From positions 62,001 to 126,000 of the forward strand of contig CABHOY010000049.1 in NCBI GenBank assembly GCA_902168105.1: a stretch of 64,000 nt of DNA, read 5' to 3'. This DNA is from an uncultured Flavihumibacter sp. (GTDB lineage: Bacteria > Bacteroidota > Bacteroidia > Chitinophagales > Chitinophagaceae). Below, in pieces: positions 1 to 8,609 of this stretch; the first letter of the stretch is position 1; every line of letters starts with the position of its first letter. The notes beneath the pieces were generated by a model. The model was not told the DNA's origin and searched no databases. It saw nothing but the letters and a program-made list of their open reading frames with translations. The translations under genes were made by a program, and so were the position numbers.

Positions 1-129
1 GTGGAAGTAGTTTCCTGCAAGCGTGAATTTGCACAGGCCCGTAAGAATGCGCTGGATAAGGCACTGGCAGCGGCGCTGGCAGCAAAGGCATGTGAAACTG
101 CACCGGCACCTGCGGCGTCAAAGAGATAA
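1..129 (+). CDS. C-terminal end of an upstream gene of the injection-system locus (partial)
   Basis: An open frame runs from the first base of the window to TAA at 127-129 and encodes 42 residues. The tail is rich in Ala and Lys (ALAAALAAKA) and ends APAPAASKR. The start is outside the window. It lies 42 bases before a tube-protein gene on the same strand, so it is probably another structural gene of the contractile system. In related loci a sheath gene often sits here, but nothing in these 42 residues proves that. Confidence 0.6.
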   Translation: MEVVSCKREFAQARKNALDKALAAALAAKACETAPAPAASKR

Positions 130-171
130 ACAAGATTTCAACATTAATCATAACAGTACAAAATAATTACA

Positions 172-615
172 ATGGCAAATTATCCATTACCCAAGTTTCA
201 CTTCCAGGTAGAATGGGGTGGTAAAAACATCGGTTTCACAGAAGTAACCGGTCTCACTGTTGAAACAGAAGCCATCGAATACCGTCATGGCGCAAGTCCT
301 GAATATCATAAGACCAAACAACCGGGTCTGAAAAAATACAGCAACATCACGCTGAAGCGCGGCACGTTCCAGTCAGACAACGAATACTTCGACTGGTGGG
401 AAGAAACAGTGTTCTTCCAGGAACAGAATGGTAAATACCGCAGAAATATCACTATCAGTCTGCTGGATGAAATGCATAAACCCATCATCGTATGGAAAGT
501 GAAAAATGCATGGCCTATCAAGGTACAGTCTGCAGACCTGAAAGCTGACGCCAACGAGATCGCTGTGGAAAGCGTGGAACTGGTGCATGAAGGCCTGGTG
601 ATCGAAAATAAATAA
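172..615 (+). CDS. Contractile injection system inner tube protein, T4 gp19-like (Afp1/Afp5-like)
   Basis: The 147-aa product belongs to the gp19 tail-tube family: a single beta-barrel domain with the opening pattern FHFQVEWGGK...GFTEVTGL, then a beta-hairpin segment (KKYSNITLKRGT) and a C-terminal strand ending in ESVELVHEGL. Such subunits stack as hexamers to form the inner tube that the contracting sheath drives through a target envelope. The length is normal for the family. It is followed two bases later by a second gp19-type gene. Expression should be high, since many copies are needed per particle. Whether it is the main tube or the baseplate-proximal ring cannot be decided from sequence alone. 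Confidence 0.92.
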   Translation: MANYPLPKFHFQVEWGGKNIGFTEVTGLTVETEAIEYRHGASPEYHKTKQPGLKKYSNITLKRGTFQSDNEYFDWWEETVFFQEQNGKYRRNITISLLDEMHKPIIVWKVKNAWPIKVQSADLKADANEIAVESVELVHEGLVIENK

Positions 616-617
616 TA

Positions 618-1082
618 ATGGCGACCGCTAATTATCCTCCTGTAGGGTTTCATTTTAAAGTAGAGTTCCTGTTCGACCCAAAGGGTGGGACACCGCCATC
701 GGGCAACGACATCTTTTTCCAGTCAGTATCAGGACTCAACTTTCAAATGCAGACGGACACGTTGCGGGAGGGAGGAGAGAACCGCTTTGAACATGTCATC
801 CCGATGCGCAATAAATGTACGGACCTCGTACTGCGCCGTGGCCTTTTCAAACCGAAAGACTCTACCATTTCGCAGTGGTGCCTGGATGCGTTCAGGAACT
901 TCAGCTTTGCGCCCATTGATCTCAACGTTACCCTGCTGAATGAACAGCACGAACCGCTGATGGTGTGGAAAGTGCACCGCGTCTGGCCTAAGAGCTGGAA
1001 GGTAGCCGACTTCAATGCGGATAAAGGTGAAGTGGTCATTGAAACCTTTGAACTCAATTATAACTATTTCAATGTGGAATAG
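618..1082 (+). CDS. Second tube-type protein, gp19-like (Afp5-like, baseplate-proximal)
   Basis: The 154-aa product is a diverged relative of the preceding gene. It has the same layout (FHFKVEFLF, SVSGLNFQM, TDLVLRRGLFKP, EPLMVWKVHRVWPKSW, VVIETFELNYNYF) with an insert near residues 23-30. In eCIS loci a second gp19-type protein adapts the spike hub to the main tube, and its place directly before the DUF5908 and LysM genes matches the Afp5-Afp6-Afp7 order. The start ATG follows the previous stop by two bases, suggesting translational coupling. The family call is firm; the adaptor role is inferred from gene order. Confidence 0.9.
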   Translation: MATANYPPVGFHFKVEFLFDPKGGTPPSGNDIFFQSVSGLNFQMQTDTLREGGENRFEHVIPMRNKCTDLVLRRGLFKPKDSTISQWCLDAFRNFSFAPIDLNVTLLNEQHEPLMVWKVHRVWPKSWKVADFNADKGEVVIETFELNYNYFNVE

Positions 1083-1106
1083 TTAGCAACCTAAAAAACA
1101 GGCCCC

Positions 1107-1277
1107 ATGCCAGTAGAGATAAGAGAAATGGTCATCAAGGTAGCTGTCGATGAAGCTGCCGGTAAGAAAGGTAACACAGGCGGCAGCAATGGACAGCAGG
1201 AGGGATCTCCTGATGTGATTGTCCGCATCTGTGTGGAAAAAGTGCTGGAAATCCTGAAAGATCAAAGAGAACGCTGA
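1107..1277 (+). CDS. Small DUF5908-type protein (Afp6-like position)
   Basis: This small ORF encodes 56 aa beginning MPVEIREMVIKVAV and ending in a predicted helix (ICVEKVLEILKDQRER), with a Gly/Ser/Gln-rich linker between. The opening is the pattern seen in DUF5908 proteins, which sit between the second tube gene and the LysM gene in Bacteroidota injection systems. Its TGA overlaps the next ATG (TGATG at 1275-1279), a strong sign of coupled translation and of a real gene. The molecular role is not known; the position corresponds to Afp6. Confidence 0.82.
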   Translation: MPVEIREMVIKVAVDEAAGKKGNTGGSNGQQEGSPDVIVRICVEKVLEILKDQRER

Positions 1278-1987
1278 TGGCAACGAAAAAAGAAACGGCG
1301 AATGTAGAGAAGATCGTCATCCGGCCCTTCCTCAATCCCAAACAGGATAAATCAGCCGGCGCCGATTTTACCATCCCCATTAACCCGGAAAGTTATGCTC
1401 AGTCCTACAAGGTGGAGGCCAAGGATAAATCGACCGGCGGTAACCAGGGGAGCGCTCCGGAATACAAGTTCACCGCGCCTGAACAGCTCAAACTGGATTT
1501 CACGCTGGACAATACCGGTACCATTGAAGGAAATATCCTGAATGGCACCGAAGTAAAGGACCAGGTGGACCAACTGCTGAATGTCGTGTACAAGATGCAG
1601 GGCGAGGCCCATAAGCCAGCCATCCTGAAGATCCAGTGGGGTTTGTTCACCTTTGACTGCATCCTTGCTACCCTGGACATCAATTATGTGCTTTTTAAGC
1701 CCGATGGAGCGCCTTTAAGGGCAAAGGTGAGTGCTTCGTTCACTCAATACGTTGAGCCCAAAAAACGGGTCGCAAAAGAGGATAAGCACTCACCTGACCT
1801 TTTCCGTAGTGTGAGGGTGGCCGACGGCGATACATTGCCGCAGCTCTGCTACAAAAGCTACGGAGATCCCGCCCTGTATATGCAGGTTGCTTATTACAAT
1901 GAACTGGTCAGCGTACGTAAACTGCGCACGGACGATCAACTGGCTTTCCCGCCGGTGAAAAATACTGAGAATCAAAAAACTTCCTGA
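1277..1987 (+). CDS. LysM-containing tube-baseplate connector (Afp7-like)
   Basis: The 236-aa product has a beta-rich N-terminal domain (IRPFLNPKQD... INPESYAQSYKVE) and a LysM module at about residues 181-226 (VADGDTLPQLCYKSYG ... LAFPP). This is the Afp7/gp53-like architecture, in which the LysM-like fold joins the tube adaptor to the spike hub rather than binding cell wall. The start overlaps the DUF5908 stop and the stop is two bases before the spike gene. Length and order agree with the family. The assignment is firm as an eCIS component. Confidence 0.9.
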   Translation: MATKKETANVEKIVIRPFLNPKQDKSAGADFTIPINPESYAQSYKVEAKDKSTGGNQGSAPEYKFTAPEQLKLDFTLDNTGTIEGNILNGTEVKDQVDQLLNVVYKMQGEAHKPAILKIQWGLFTFDCILATLDINYVLFKPDGAPLRAKVSASFTQYVEPKKRVAKEDKHSPDLFRSVRVADGDTLPQLCYKSYGDPALYMQVAYYNELVSVRKLRTDDQLAFPPVKNTENQKTS

Positions 1988-1989
1988 AC

Positions 1990-3777
1990 ATGGCGAATGA
2001 GGAGAATATAGGCACAGACGAACGGATCATACCCACCCCGGACATCTACGATTACACCAGTATCGAGGTGCTGATCAATGGCAACAGGGTGAATGAGCCT
2101 TCCTATCAGTTACGCTCAGTGTCTGTTGTGAAGGAAGCGAACCAGATACCATATGCGCGTATCCAATACCTGGACGGCGATATATCCCAGGAGAAATTTG
2201 CCGTGAGCGATGCAGCGGATTTCATTCCGGGTAATAAGATAGAACTGCAGGTAGGACGCGATGGTAAACAGGTCAGCGTTTTTAAAGGCATTATCGTAAA
2301 ACATGGCATTAAAGCTACTGAGAACGGTAATGGCTGTCTGTATCTCGATTGCAGGGATGAAGCCGTATCACTTACACTGGGCAGGAAGAACAAGTATTTC
2401 AGGGACATTACTGACAGCGATGCGCTGAAACAGGTGCTGGGCAGTAAGGCGGGTACGCTGGAGTCTACCTCCGTACAACATAAGGAACTGGTACAGTTCT
2501 ACTGCACGGACTGGGACTTTGCGCTGAGCCGCGCTGAAATGAACAGTTGTATCCTGCTGGTGCAGGATGGTAAGGTGAATATGGTGAAACCAGCACTGAA
2601 GGCGCCATCTATTGTACTGGTGTACGGCGCAACGATCGAGGAACTCGATGCGGAAATAGACGCCCGTACACAGTGGCAGGAAGTGAGTGCCAGTTCGTGG
2701 AGCTATAAGGACCAGGCAGTGAAAGAGAACGCTACAACAAGTGTTCCTTTCAAGGAAGCCGGTAACCTGACAGGCAGCAACCTGGCCAAAGCGGTATCGC
2801 CTGCAAAACTGGAACTGCGCCACAGCGGCCTGGTAAGCGAGCCTGAACTGAAAGCATGGACGGAGTCCGTGATGCTAAAAAGCCGGATGTCAAAGATCCG
2901 TGGCCGCGCTAAGATAAAAGGCTCTCCCGACACAAAACCCGGTGACACCATCGAGCTGAAAGGGTTAGGCAGCCGCTTTAACGGAGAAGTGTATGTAAGT
3001 GGCGTACGTCATGAATATGCGGACGGTATCTGGTCTACACAACTTCAGTTCGGGATCTCTCCCGAGTGGTTCCATCATAAACCTGAACTGATAGAAACAC
3101 CTGCAGCAGGTATGATGCCTGCCGTACAGGGGTTGCAGATAGGAGTGGTGGTACAGCTGGAAAGTGATCCTGACGGAGAAGACCGCATCCTGGTAAAGAT
3201 GCCGCTGACAGACAACAACGATAAAGGCACCTGGGCCCGTATGGCGTCACTGGATGCCGGAAAAGAAAGGGGCTACTACTTCCGTCCGGAAATAGGCGAT
3301 GAAGTGATCGTTGGTTTCGTTAATGATGATCCCCGTTTTGCTGTAGTGCTGGGCATGTTGCATAGCAGCAATAAACCGGCGCCGGTACAGGCCACAGATA
3401 CAAACCATATCAAAGGCCTGGTGACGCGCAGTAAAATGAAAACCATGTTTGATGATGAGAACAAGGTGATGAAGATGGAAACACCTGCAGGCAATTTCAT
3501 CGAGCTGAGTGAAAAAGACAAAGCTATCACCATCCAGGACCAGCATGGTAATATGATCAAAATGGAATCGGCCGGTATCACCATTAAAAGCGCAAAAGAC
3601 ATTAAGATGGAAGCTACAGGTGCTTTCTCCCTGAAGGCCGGTACTGATATCAAAATAGAAGGAACGACCATTTCCGGTAAAGCGAGTACCACGCTTGAGC
3701 TGAACGGCCAGGCGAAAGCCAAAGTAGCCTCTTCGGCCATGCTGGAACTGCAGGGAGGAATGGTCAAGATTAACTAA
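1990..3777 (+). CDS. VgrG/gp27-gp5-like central spike protein (Afp8-like)
   Basis: The 595-aa product combines a gp27-like hub region (about residues 20-360), an OB-fold gp5/VgrG region (about 385-465, GVVVQLESDPDGEDRILVKM ... YYFRPEIGDEVIVGF), and a repetitive beta-prism C-terminus (from about 475) of alternating Lys/Ile/Thr strands such as ITIKSAKDIKMEATG. It should form the trimeric spike at the tip of the tube, and its blunt end would bind the PAAR protein encoded next. The protein ends directly after the beta-prism, so no effector domain is fused to the spike. Confidence 0.93.
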   Translation: MANEENIGTDERIIPTPDIYDYTSIEVLINGNRVNEPSYQLRSVSVVKEANQIPYARIQYLDGDISQEKFAVSDAADFIPGNKIELQVGRDGKQVSVFKGIIVKHGIKATENGNGCLYLDCRDEAVSLTLGRKNKYFRDITDSDALKQVLGSKAGTLESTSVQHKELVQFYCTDWDFALSRAEMNSCILLVQDGKVNMVKPALKAPSIVLVYGATIEELDAEIDARTQWQEVSASSWSYKDQAVKENATTSVPFKEAGNLTGSNLAKAVSPAKLELRHSGLVSEPELKAWTESVMLKSRMSKIRGRAKIKGSPDTKPGDTIELKGLGSRFNGEVYVSGVRHEYADGIWSTQLQFGISPEWFHHKPELIETPAAGMMPAVQGLQIGVVVQLESDPDGEDRILVKMPLTDNNDKGTWARMASLDAGKERGYYFRPEIGDEVIVGFVNDDPRFAVVLGMLHSSNKPAPVQATDTNHIKGLVTRSKMKTMFDDENKVMKMETPAGNFIELSEKDKAITIQDQHGNMIKMESAGITIKSAKDIKMEATGAFSLKAGTDIKIEGTTISGKASTTLELNGQAKAKVASSAMLELQGGMVKIN

Positions 3778-3796
3778 AGGAATAAAACAAAAGACA

Positions 3797-4087
3797 ATGC
3801 CCCCGGCAGCAAGAATATCAGATATGCATGTTTGTCCGATGGTAACCGGTGTAGTGCCACATGTTGGCGGCCCCATTTCAGGCCCCGGAGTACCCACGGT
3901 ACTGATAGGCGGAATGCCTGCGGCTACGGTAGGCGACATGCTGGTGTGTACCGGTCCGCCGGACGTGATCGTAAAAGGTTCCGCTACTGTGATGATAGGA
4001 GGCAAGCCTGCTGCCCGTATGGGCGATATGACGGCCCATGGTGGCTCAATAGTATTAGGATTGCCTACAGTGATGATAGGAGGATAA
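3797..4087 (+). CDS. PAAR-domain spike tip protein (Afp10-like)
   Basis: The 96-aa product starts MPPAARISDMHVCPM and contains repeated G-x-P-x-V-x-I-G-G-x-P-A-A units characteristic of PAAR proteins, with His and Cys residues (H11, C13 and downstream partners) suited to holding a metal at the cone apex. It would sharpen the tip of the spike encoded just upstream. It is a stand-alone PAAR domain without toxin extension. A long reading frame on the opposite strand here is only a shadow of the Gly/Pro-rich repeats. Confidence 0.93.
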   Translation: MPPAARISDMHVCPMVTGVVPHVGGPISGPGVPTVLIGGMPAATVGDMLVCTGPPDVIVKGSATVMIGGKPAARMGDMTAHGGSIVLGLPTVMIGG

Positions 4088-4112
4088 ATTTTGACGCTTA
4101 AAAGTTTTGTAT

Positions 4113-4571
4113 ATGCTCGACGCAAAGGATTTTTTAGGCTGCGGCTGGTCTTTTCCTCCCACCTTCCGCAAAGATAATAACGACAAAGATTGTTACGCCG
4201 TGATGGCCGTAGGGCGGGAGGATATAGAGCAAAGCCTGCATATTCTTTTATCAACCAGCCTGGGTGAGCGTGTGATGCTTCCTCAGTTTGGATGTAATCT
4301 GGCAGATTACCAGTTTGAATCCATGAGCAATACACTGATCGGTTTCATTACTGACCTGGTAACAAATGCCATTCTTTACTATGAAGCAAGAATAAAAGCG
4401 GATAAGATCACTGTATCCCAGTCAGACTCCTGGGATGCGATACAGGGATACTTGCGCATTAACATTGATTATACCATCAGGGCCACTAATTCCCGGTACA
4501 ACTATGTATATGACTTTTATGTACAGGAAGGCCGTTCAGAAGGAATAAATGCAGCCATAGCAATAAGATAA
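4113..4571 (+). CDS. gp25-like baseplate wedge protein (Afp9-like)
   Basis: The 152-aa product has the GPW/gp25 fold pattern: the strand around AVMAVGREDIEQSLHILL, then the signature STSLGERVMLPQFG followed by an acidic, aromatic stretch. It forms part of the baseplate wedge that nucleates the sheath. The frame is open to a TTG at 4107, but the ATG at 4113 gives the natural start (MLDAKDFLG). The stop overlaps the next start as TAATG at 4569-4573, so it is translationally coupled to the large baseplate gene. Confidence 0.92.
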   Translation: MLDAKDFLGCGWSFPPTFRKDNNDKDCYAVMAVGREDIEQSLHILLSTSLGERVMLPQFGCNLADYQFESMSNTLIGFITDLVTNAILYYEARIKADKITVSQSDSWDAIQGYLRINIDYTIRATNSRYNYVYDFYVQEGRSEGINAAIAIR

Positions 4572-7500
4572 TGAATGCTTCAGACAACATATCAATTAAC
4601 CTGGTACGCGATGGTGTAAGCCAGTTGCAGCGCAAAATGGAAGCGCTGTCGACAGAAGGCGTGCAGATAGACGAGCGTAGTACGGCCCAGCTTTTAGGCT
4701 TCCTCTACCGCTATGCCAGGTATGTACTTTATTACGATGACAGGGACCAGCCTTTCCGCAAAGCGGACTCCCCGCTGATCCCCCGTGGCGACTGGCAGGA
4801 TTTCTTCCGCAGTAATCCTCCTTTCCAGTATGCCGCCATCCAGCAATTTGATACTGCCGGTTTTGACGCTGCTTATCAGAAGGCACGGACAGCATTGCCG
4901 CAACAGTTGCCGGCCGACCAGTTCTGGTCTATGTTCTTCCGTATCCTGGATATGGTGATGCAGATAAACAGCTGGCATTCCCAACTGGACGGTGCTACAG
5001 GACTTAGCGGCATGCTGGGCGCACTCGTATCGTCAGATTTCAGTAAGGCGTTGTATCGCCTCATTGCTATTGCCAATACGATGGTGGACAGTGAGAACCC
5101 ACTGCCGGAAGAAGCGGTGAACAACATTGCTGTTTTGCGCGGGAATCCGGACTGGAACCTGACGATGGATAAACTGATCGCCAAAGATGCTTACCTGGTA
5201 AGACTGAGCAGTTATCCCCGCCGCAAGCGTGAGAAAGTACTGACACAGCTGGACGAACTGTTTGTCATCTTCTATAAAGGCATTTTGCAGGTACAGGATT
5301 TTGCTGTGAAGGATTTTGACGCTGTGCTGCATGGCCAGCAGAAACATCAGCCACATGTGGGCCTGCTGTATGCCTTCCTGCAACTCTTCGCCCAGGTAAA
5401 AACGCAGATGAACACCATCGGCCGCCAACATCTGAACTTTTTCTACGAAGAGGTGCTGCAGCTGAAAAAGAAACCGCTCTCACCCGATCATGTACACCTG
5501 GTAGCAGAACTGGCCAAACAGTTACCCGATTACCTGCTGAAAAAAGATATTGCCGTAAAAGCCGGCAAAGACGCTACCGGTAAAGAAGTTAGTTTCTATA
5601 CAGAAGAAGATGTCGTACTGAATAAGGCGAAGGTGAGCGAACTGCGTACGCTTTTCAAGGATGATAAAGCGAATGTATATGTTGCTCCTGTAGCTGCCAG
5701 TGCTGACGGCCTGGGTGAAGGCTTCCGTAACCCTGCTTATAATAGCTGGCCTTTGCTGGGAGCGGCGCAGTACGTAAGTAAGAATAATCCGCAGGCAGGT
5801 ATTTCCCATTTTCCTTTCGCTTCCACAGGCTTGTTAATGGCTTCTCCTGTATTGTTGCTGAAAGAAGGTACCCGTAATGTGACCGTTATTATTGAAGTGA
5901 CGCCATTGGCTGAAAAAGCGGCACAACTGGCAGCTTTACTGAGCAGGTCCTTTTATCTGCTGAATGAAGATGTATTGAAGGCGTTTGAGAAAGGCGGTAT
6001 TGATAAGGGCAGTGTGACGGCTATCAGGAATAAAATGAAGACTGCCGGTATTACGGAAAAGTGGCTGGAAGACGGAGCAGGCGATAACGATCTTGCAACA
6101 TACACGAATGTTGGCGCACAGCAATTGCCTAATGTCAAAGAGATAGCACGCAGAGGATTGCTGCAGGTGGATTGTACTACCGCAGAGGGATGGTACCCTG
6201 CACCGGCGAAGACACTGACACTGGGACTGGTAGATGGCAATAAGCTCACTGTAAACTTTGAGCTTCCCGCTGATGCACCTGCACTGACTGCTCCGCTGCC
6301 GGACGTGATAAAGGCTACGTACCCGGTAGAAGATCCATTACTGCGTATCCTCTTCAATCATAGTCTGCATTATTACCTGGCAGAAAGTTCAACGCCATGG
6401 TATGATACGTTAAGCAACCTTGTTATTCAGAATACGACGGTCAATGTACATGTGACCAATATTAAAGATCTGCTGATCGGTAATGATGAAGGCCCGCTGG
6501 ACCCTAACAACAAGTTCCTTCCCTTCACCAGTATACCGAAAGCCGGCAGTAACTTCTACATAGGAAGTGATGAGGTGTTCAGGAAGCGATTGACTTCTCT
6601 GAAACTCAAAATGGAATGGGAAGGATTACCAAAGAATTTTACAGCGCATTATGCGGCATATAATATCCCGGGCATTTCCAATACCTATTTTACGGCAAAC
6701 TTGCAACGCCTGAATAACGGGAAGTGGGATGACATTGGGGGCGGTGCTGGTACACAGCTGTTCGCGCAGAACGGTAGTGATCTTTTGCCGGATAGCAATA
6801 TTACTATACCGGAAACGGATAAGATACCCTTAGTAACACAGACCGCGCCATTGCTTCCTTACAACAATGCGGCATTGTATGGATTTTTACGGTTAAGACT
6901 TGTTAATAGTTTTAAACACGATGAATATCCGGGTATCCTTGCTTCTCAGATGATGAAGGTGGGTAACCTGAAGCTGACAGACATACAGTCACGCGCAAGC
7001 ACTGTGTTAGGTAAGGCGGATGATACGCAGGGAATGACAGAGGAAGCGAAGAAAAAAGCGAATGCGATAACAAAGGACGATCCGGATACGGTGTTTGAGC
7101 TGATGAGAAAAGCTGCCGTTGATGCAGATACAAGTGCGGAAAGTACTTATAGCGAAGCCTGGTGGATGAATTGGTTTGTGGGGAATAATCCGGGTGAAAT
7201 AATCGGGTTCCCGCCGCCGCCATACACTCCTACAATTAAAGCTTTTTCCCTTGAATATGATGCGACTGCTACCGGTGCAGATGTGACCCTGCTGCATAAG
7301 TATCCTTATGAAGAAGGTAACTATAAGACGTTGTCTTCCGGTGCTACTGCTTACTTCATGCCGGTGTATGAAGACGAGGGTACACTTTATATCGGGCTGG
7401 AACAAGCCGTACCAGGTACTAATGTGGCATTGCTGTTCCAACTGTCAGAATTTACGGCCAATCCTGATATCCGTAGGGCTGACATACAATGGCATTATAT

Positions 7501-8578
7501 GTCCGGTAATGAATGGCAGCCTTTGGAGAAGAATACGCAGATCATCAGTGATACGACCCGGGAGATGCTGGTATCTGGTATTGTAACGATCGCATTGCCG
7601 TGGGATGCAGATACGGGGCACACTGTATTGCCATCGGGGTTCCACTGGCTGCGTATTACAACACATCAGTACTCTGCAGCCGTATGTGAAGCTGTCGCTG
7701 TTATAGCACAGGCGTCATTGGCGGTATTCCGCAACCAGGAGAATGATCCTGCACGTGTGGGAACTGCGTTACCCGCTCAAGCTATCAGTAGTTTAGTAGT
7801 GCCGGACGCCATGATCACAAAGATCTCTCAACCTTATCCATCTTTCGGTGGCAGGAAGGAAGAGACGGCAGATGAATTCTATATCCGCGTGAGCGAGCGT
7901 TTACGCCACAAGGGAAGAGCCATTAATGTTTTCGACTACGAGCGTATCATATTGGATGCATTCCCCGAGATCTTCAAGATCAAATGTATCCCACACAGTA
8001 AAATGTGTCGTGACGGGCAGGGAAACATTACACAACTGCAATCTCCCGGATGGGTAACACTGGCGGTAATACCCCGCATAGATGATTATCCTGCAGATGA
8101 AAGGTTCAGCCCTAAAGTAAGCCGTATTATTCTTGAGCGGGTTAGCGAATACCTGCGTTCACGTACTTCGGTGTTTGCAAAGGTGCAGGTCATTAATCCT
8201 GTGTACCAGCCTGTGAGCTTCAGAGGCAGCATCCGGTTGCGGCCGGGCAAGGATGCTAATTTCTACCAGAAGAAACTGGTCAGCGAAGTACAGGCCTATC
8301 TGTCACCATGGATCAACAGCGGTTCACAGGATATCGTATTCGGCGGTACAATGATGATGTCTTCCGTATTACAGTTCATTGAGAACCGTGACTATGTGGA
8401 CTATGTTACCGACTTCACCATGTTCGTGAACACGGGTGGGGTGGAAGGCCCGCCGGTAAAAGCTGTAACGGCTGATACACCCTGGTCTGTACTGATCGGA
8501 GGCGAACAAAATTATACAATCATTACCAAAGATACCTGTACGGGCGCGAGTCAGCAACCGGTATTCAGGATCCAATAA
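4571..8578 (+). CDS. Large baseplate J/gp47-type wedge protein (Afp11-like)
   Basis: The 1335-aa product has a long N-terminal region of mixed helices and strands and a C-terminal part that looks like baseplate J: SFGGRKEETADEFYIRV (about residue 1090) followed by a conserved helix and strand series (ERLRHKGRAINVFDYERIIL ... GWVTLAVIPR ... YLRSRTSVFAKVQVINP). This family forms the iris-like wedge ring around the hub. It is coupled to the gp25 gene by a one-base overlap. The first ~1000 residues are not recognisable to me beyond being common in Bacteroidota eCIS loci. The baseplate assignment rests on the C-terminus and on context. Confidence 0.85.
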   Translation: MNASDNISINLVRDGVSQLQRKMEALSTEGVQIDERSTAQLLGFLYRYARYVLYYDDRDQPFRKADSPLIPRGDWQDFFRSNPPFQYAAIQQFDTAGFDAAYQKARTALPQQLPADQFWSMFFRILDMVMQINSWHSQLDGATGLSGMLGALVSSDFSKALYRLIAIANTMVDSENPLPEEAVNNIAVLRGNPDWNLTMDKLIAKDAYLVRLSSYPRRKREKVLTQLDELFVIFYKGILQVQDFAVKDFDAVLHGQQKHQPHVGLLYAFLQLFAQVKTQMNTIGRQHLNFFYEEVLQLKKKPLSPDHVHLVAELAKQLPDYLLKKDIAVKAGKDATGKEVSFYTEEDVVLNKAKVSELRTLFKDDKANVYVAPVAASADGLGEGFRNPAYNSWPLLGAAQYVSKNNPQAGISHFPFASTGLLMASPVLLLKEGTRNVTVIIEVTPLAEKAAQLAALLSRSFYLLNEDVLKAFEKGGIDKGSVTAIRNKMKTAGITEKWLEDGAGDNDLATYTNVGAQQLPNVKEIARRGLLQVDCTTAEGWYPAPAKTLTLGLVDGNKLTVNFELPADAPALTAPLPDVIKATYPVEDPLLRILFNHSLHYYLAESSTPWYDTLSNLVIQNTTVNVHVTNIKDLLIGNDEGPLDPNNKFLPFTSIPKAGSNFYIGSDEVFRKRLTSLKLKMEWEGLPKNFTAHYAAYNIPGISNTYFTANLQRLNNGKWDDIGGGAGTQLFAQNGSDLLPDSNITIPETDKIPLVTQTAPLLPYNNAALYGFLRLRLVNSFKHDEYPGILASQMMKVGNLKLTDIQSRASTVLGKADDTQGMTEEAKKKANAITKDDPDTVFELMRKAAVDADTSAESTYSEAWWMNWFVGNNPGEIIGFPPPPYTPTIKAFSLEYDATATGADVTLLHKYPYEEGNYKTLSSGATAYFMPVYEDEGTLYIGLEQAVPGTNVALLFQLSEFTANPDIRRADIQWHYMSGNEWQPLEKNTQIISDTTREMLVSGIVTIALPWDADTGHTVLPSGFHWLRITTHQYSAAVCEAVAVIAQASLAVFRNQENDPARVGTALPAQAISSLVVPDAMITKISQPYPSFGGRKEETADEFYIRVSERLRHKGRAINVFDYERIILDAFPEIFKIKCIPHSKMCRDGQGNITQLQSPGWVTLAVIPRIDDYPADERFSPKVSRIILERVSEYLRSRTSVFAKVQVINPVYQPVSFRGSIRLRPGKDANFYQKKLVSEVQAYLSPWINSGSQDIVFGGTMMMSSVLQFIENRDYVDYVTDFTMFVNTGGVEGPPVKAVTADTPWSVLIGGEQNYTIITKDTCTGASQQPVFRIQ

Positions 8579-8609
8579 ATCATTCACAAAAAAACTAAAA
8601 GATACTCCC

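Noticed and set aside
4107..4112. TTG start for the gp25-like gene
   Set aside because: ATG at 4113 is two codons downstream and gives the expected N-terminus; the same reasoning moved the starts of other genes to ATG (42928, 48099, 54523).
3247..4335. A 362-codon minus-strand open frame opposite the spike and PAAR genes
   Set aside because: It lies antisense to two clear genes and its Pro/Thr/Gly pattern mirrors the PAAR repeats; no start context or family supports it.
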